A stretch of DNA of 31,772 nucleotides. Source: Gnetum montanum. Taxonomy: Eukaryota > Streptophyta > Gnetopsida > Gnetales > Gnetaceae. Positions 30,500-31,772 of the stretch are shown piece by piece. Numbering within the stretch: the stretch's first letter is position 1; every line of letters begins with the position of its first letter. A model generated the notes under the pieces. It did no database searches and was not told the origin of the DNA. It saw only the letters and a program-made list of their open reading frames with translations. The stretch lies in assembly GCA_015680685.1 (NCBI GenBank), contig MNCI01006063.1, positions 67,139 through 98,910 on the forward strand, read 5' to 3'. The translations under genes were made by a program, and so were the position numbers.

Positions 30500-31772
30500 A
30501 TTTTATTTGGATTATTTCATTTTTTTTGTGAAAATTTTTAAATATTTTTGTTAATAAAAGTATTAAACATATGTAGAAACCAATTTTATTTGTTGGAATT
30601 TTGCTATGTGATATTAGATTATCAAAGTAATTGTGCGTGATAATGATATCACAACATCCATCCCTCCATTTCCATTACTAAGAGATCCTCACCCTGGGAA
30701 TAATTTGATCTCTATTATATTAGAAACTAATACTAATCCATGATCATTAGACCTTGAGGAAAAATGAAAGGACCAAAAGGGTTGGATAAAGATATGACAT
30801 CAAAGGAATTTTTTAAATTCCTGAAAGTTTACCCTAGGTTTCATTAACTCCATACTGATACACTATCACTCAATTTTTTATGGCTTGGAAAATATCATTT
30901 AAAAGCACTTTCTCCTTTGTTATGTTACTATTTCCATGCCTAAATGTATTTCCATTATAAAGATAATAAAATAAATAATTAATTCATATAAAATAATTCT
31001 TGGAGTAACACTATAAAGATATGTAATCCATGCTTGAAGGTCAACTATTTTCAAGAATTCCATGGTTTGTTGAACTAGTTCCACCATATCACTAAAAAGA
31101 CGTATAATCCATTCTTGAAGGTGCATCTCTAATGGGATTAGCATTGCCTATGAAACTAGAAAGACATGTCACTCATGATTGAAGATGCTCTTCTAACCAA
31201 TGGCCCATGTCCATATCTCAAATACTAAATACTAATTAATTAATTATTTTTAGACATTCTAATGTATGTTTCCAAATTTTTCTTTTTGGAGTGGTATTAT
31301 TTTCATGTGATGGTTAGTTGGCATCATGGTGGTGGCTCCTAGATGTCACTAATAAGTGGTTGAAAGTCATGTGAAATCCTAATGAATAGGTATAATGACT
31401 AATTTAATTATGTCTTGTATGTGGGACTTGTTATGATCATGGTAAGATACCTTACATCCCACTTCTCTAATCTCTTCTAACTCCATTTCATGTTCCTAGC
31501 ATTCTAAATTATGAATTCGCTAGTTTTATTTAGCATAGTGGAAGATTATAACTATAAAAATTGCATGTGTATTGGGACAAGTATGTGAACCATATTATAT
31601 TTCTAAGGTACCCATGAACATCTATAGGAATGGTTATACAAAAGTATTAAGGCCAAGAGCTTGACTTGGAAAGAATCCACTTGTATAACTATGGGGGATC
31701 ATGCCCAAAGACCAATTTACACTTTCAAGAGCATGATGGATAACTTCTCTACCTTTATGCATTATTATGATA
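30500..31772 (+). mobile_element. Second copy of the nested element family, internal noncoding part
   Basis: Several blocks match 20860-21830 in order and spacing. Examples are ACATCCATCCCTCC...TACTAAGAGATCCTCACCCTGGG, TATGACATCAAAGGAA, TCCATGCTTGAAGGTC and ATCCACTTGTATAACTATGG. The copy is more diverged and AT-rich, and runs off the right edge in the same orientation. Confidence 0.55.

Noticed and set aside
30920-31144. Minus-strand open frame of 74 codons
   Set aside because: It lies in the noncoding segment shared with 20860-21830, and the frame is not preserved between the copies.

Overview
This window is plant nuclear DNA, almost certainly from a large-genome vascular plant. A gymnosperm would fit, but nothing here proves it. 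It is a graveyard of Ty3/gypsy LTR retrotransposons of the Tat type: two of the pol fragments carry a second RNase H domain before integrase. The decay pattern is plant-like, since in-frame stops are mostly TAG or TGA, as expected from methyl-cytosine deamination at CHG and CG. I see no intact ordinary housekeeping gene.

Region 1 (1-7809) is GC-richer, CpG-retaining and comparatively well preserved. On the minus strand it holds one broken pol: a retropepsin and linker (7070-7809), then about 5.3 kb later a linker, RT and first RNase H (1-1712). Between the two halves, on the opposite (plus) strand, lies the most striking object of the window. It is a gene with CCAAT and TATA boxes and eight exons (2158-6320) joined by seven GT-AG introns in perfect phase, giving 1113 codons with only four in-frame stops. 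Its first 280 residues look like an FCP1/NIF-type HAD phosphatase whose catalytic aspartates are lost. After this come a central domain resembling plant retroelement accessory ORFs, a bipartite nuclear localisation signal, coiled coils and an acidic tail. A tandem array of about nine 46-48 bp units (6427-6866) follows the gene.

A single N at 7810 marks an abrupt switch to AT-rich, CpG-poor, heavily decayed DNA. Region 2 (7811-11164) is mostly unidentifiable. Region 3 (11165-16310) holds remnants of a second copy of the phosphatase-like gene (C-terminal exons, then an N-terminal exon, out of order). A plus-strand Tat pol follows (RT, RNase H, second RNase H, integrase; 11962-14787), then a repeat array, a polypurine tract and the start of a 3' LTR.

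Region 4 (16318-27065 plus its 3' LTR) is a third Tat pol whose integrase is split by a complete nested LTR element (17667-26535). That element has 876 and 890 bp LTRs, a 5 bp target duplication AAGGT, a tRNA-Asp-type primer site, a gag and a second large ORF with coiled coils, but no protease, RT or integrase. It is therefore non-autonomous. It contains a 146-base assembly gap (22071-22216). Region 5 (27349-31772) is AT-rich: an old LTR, a probable minus-strand LTR promoter near 30.03 kb, and from about 30.5 kb a second copy of the nested element's internal noncoding segment.

The main idea to follow up is a Tat-lineage retroelement carrying an antisense, intron-containing, host-derived pseudophosphatase fusion gene between protease and RT.
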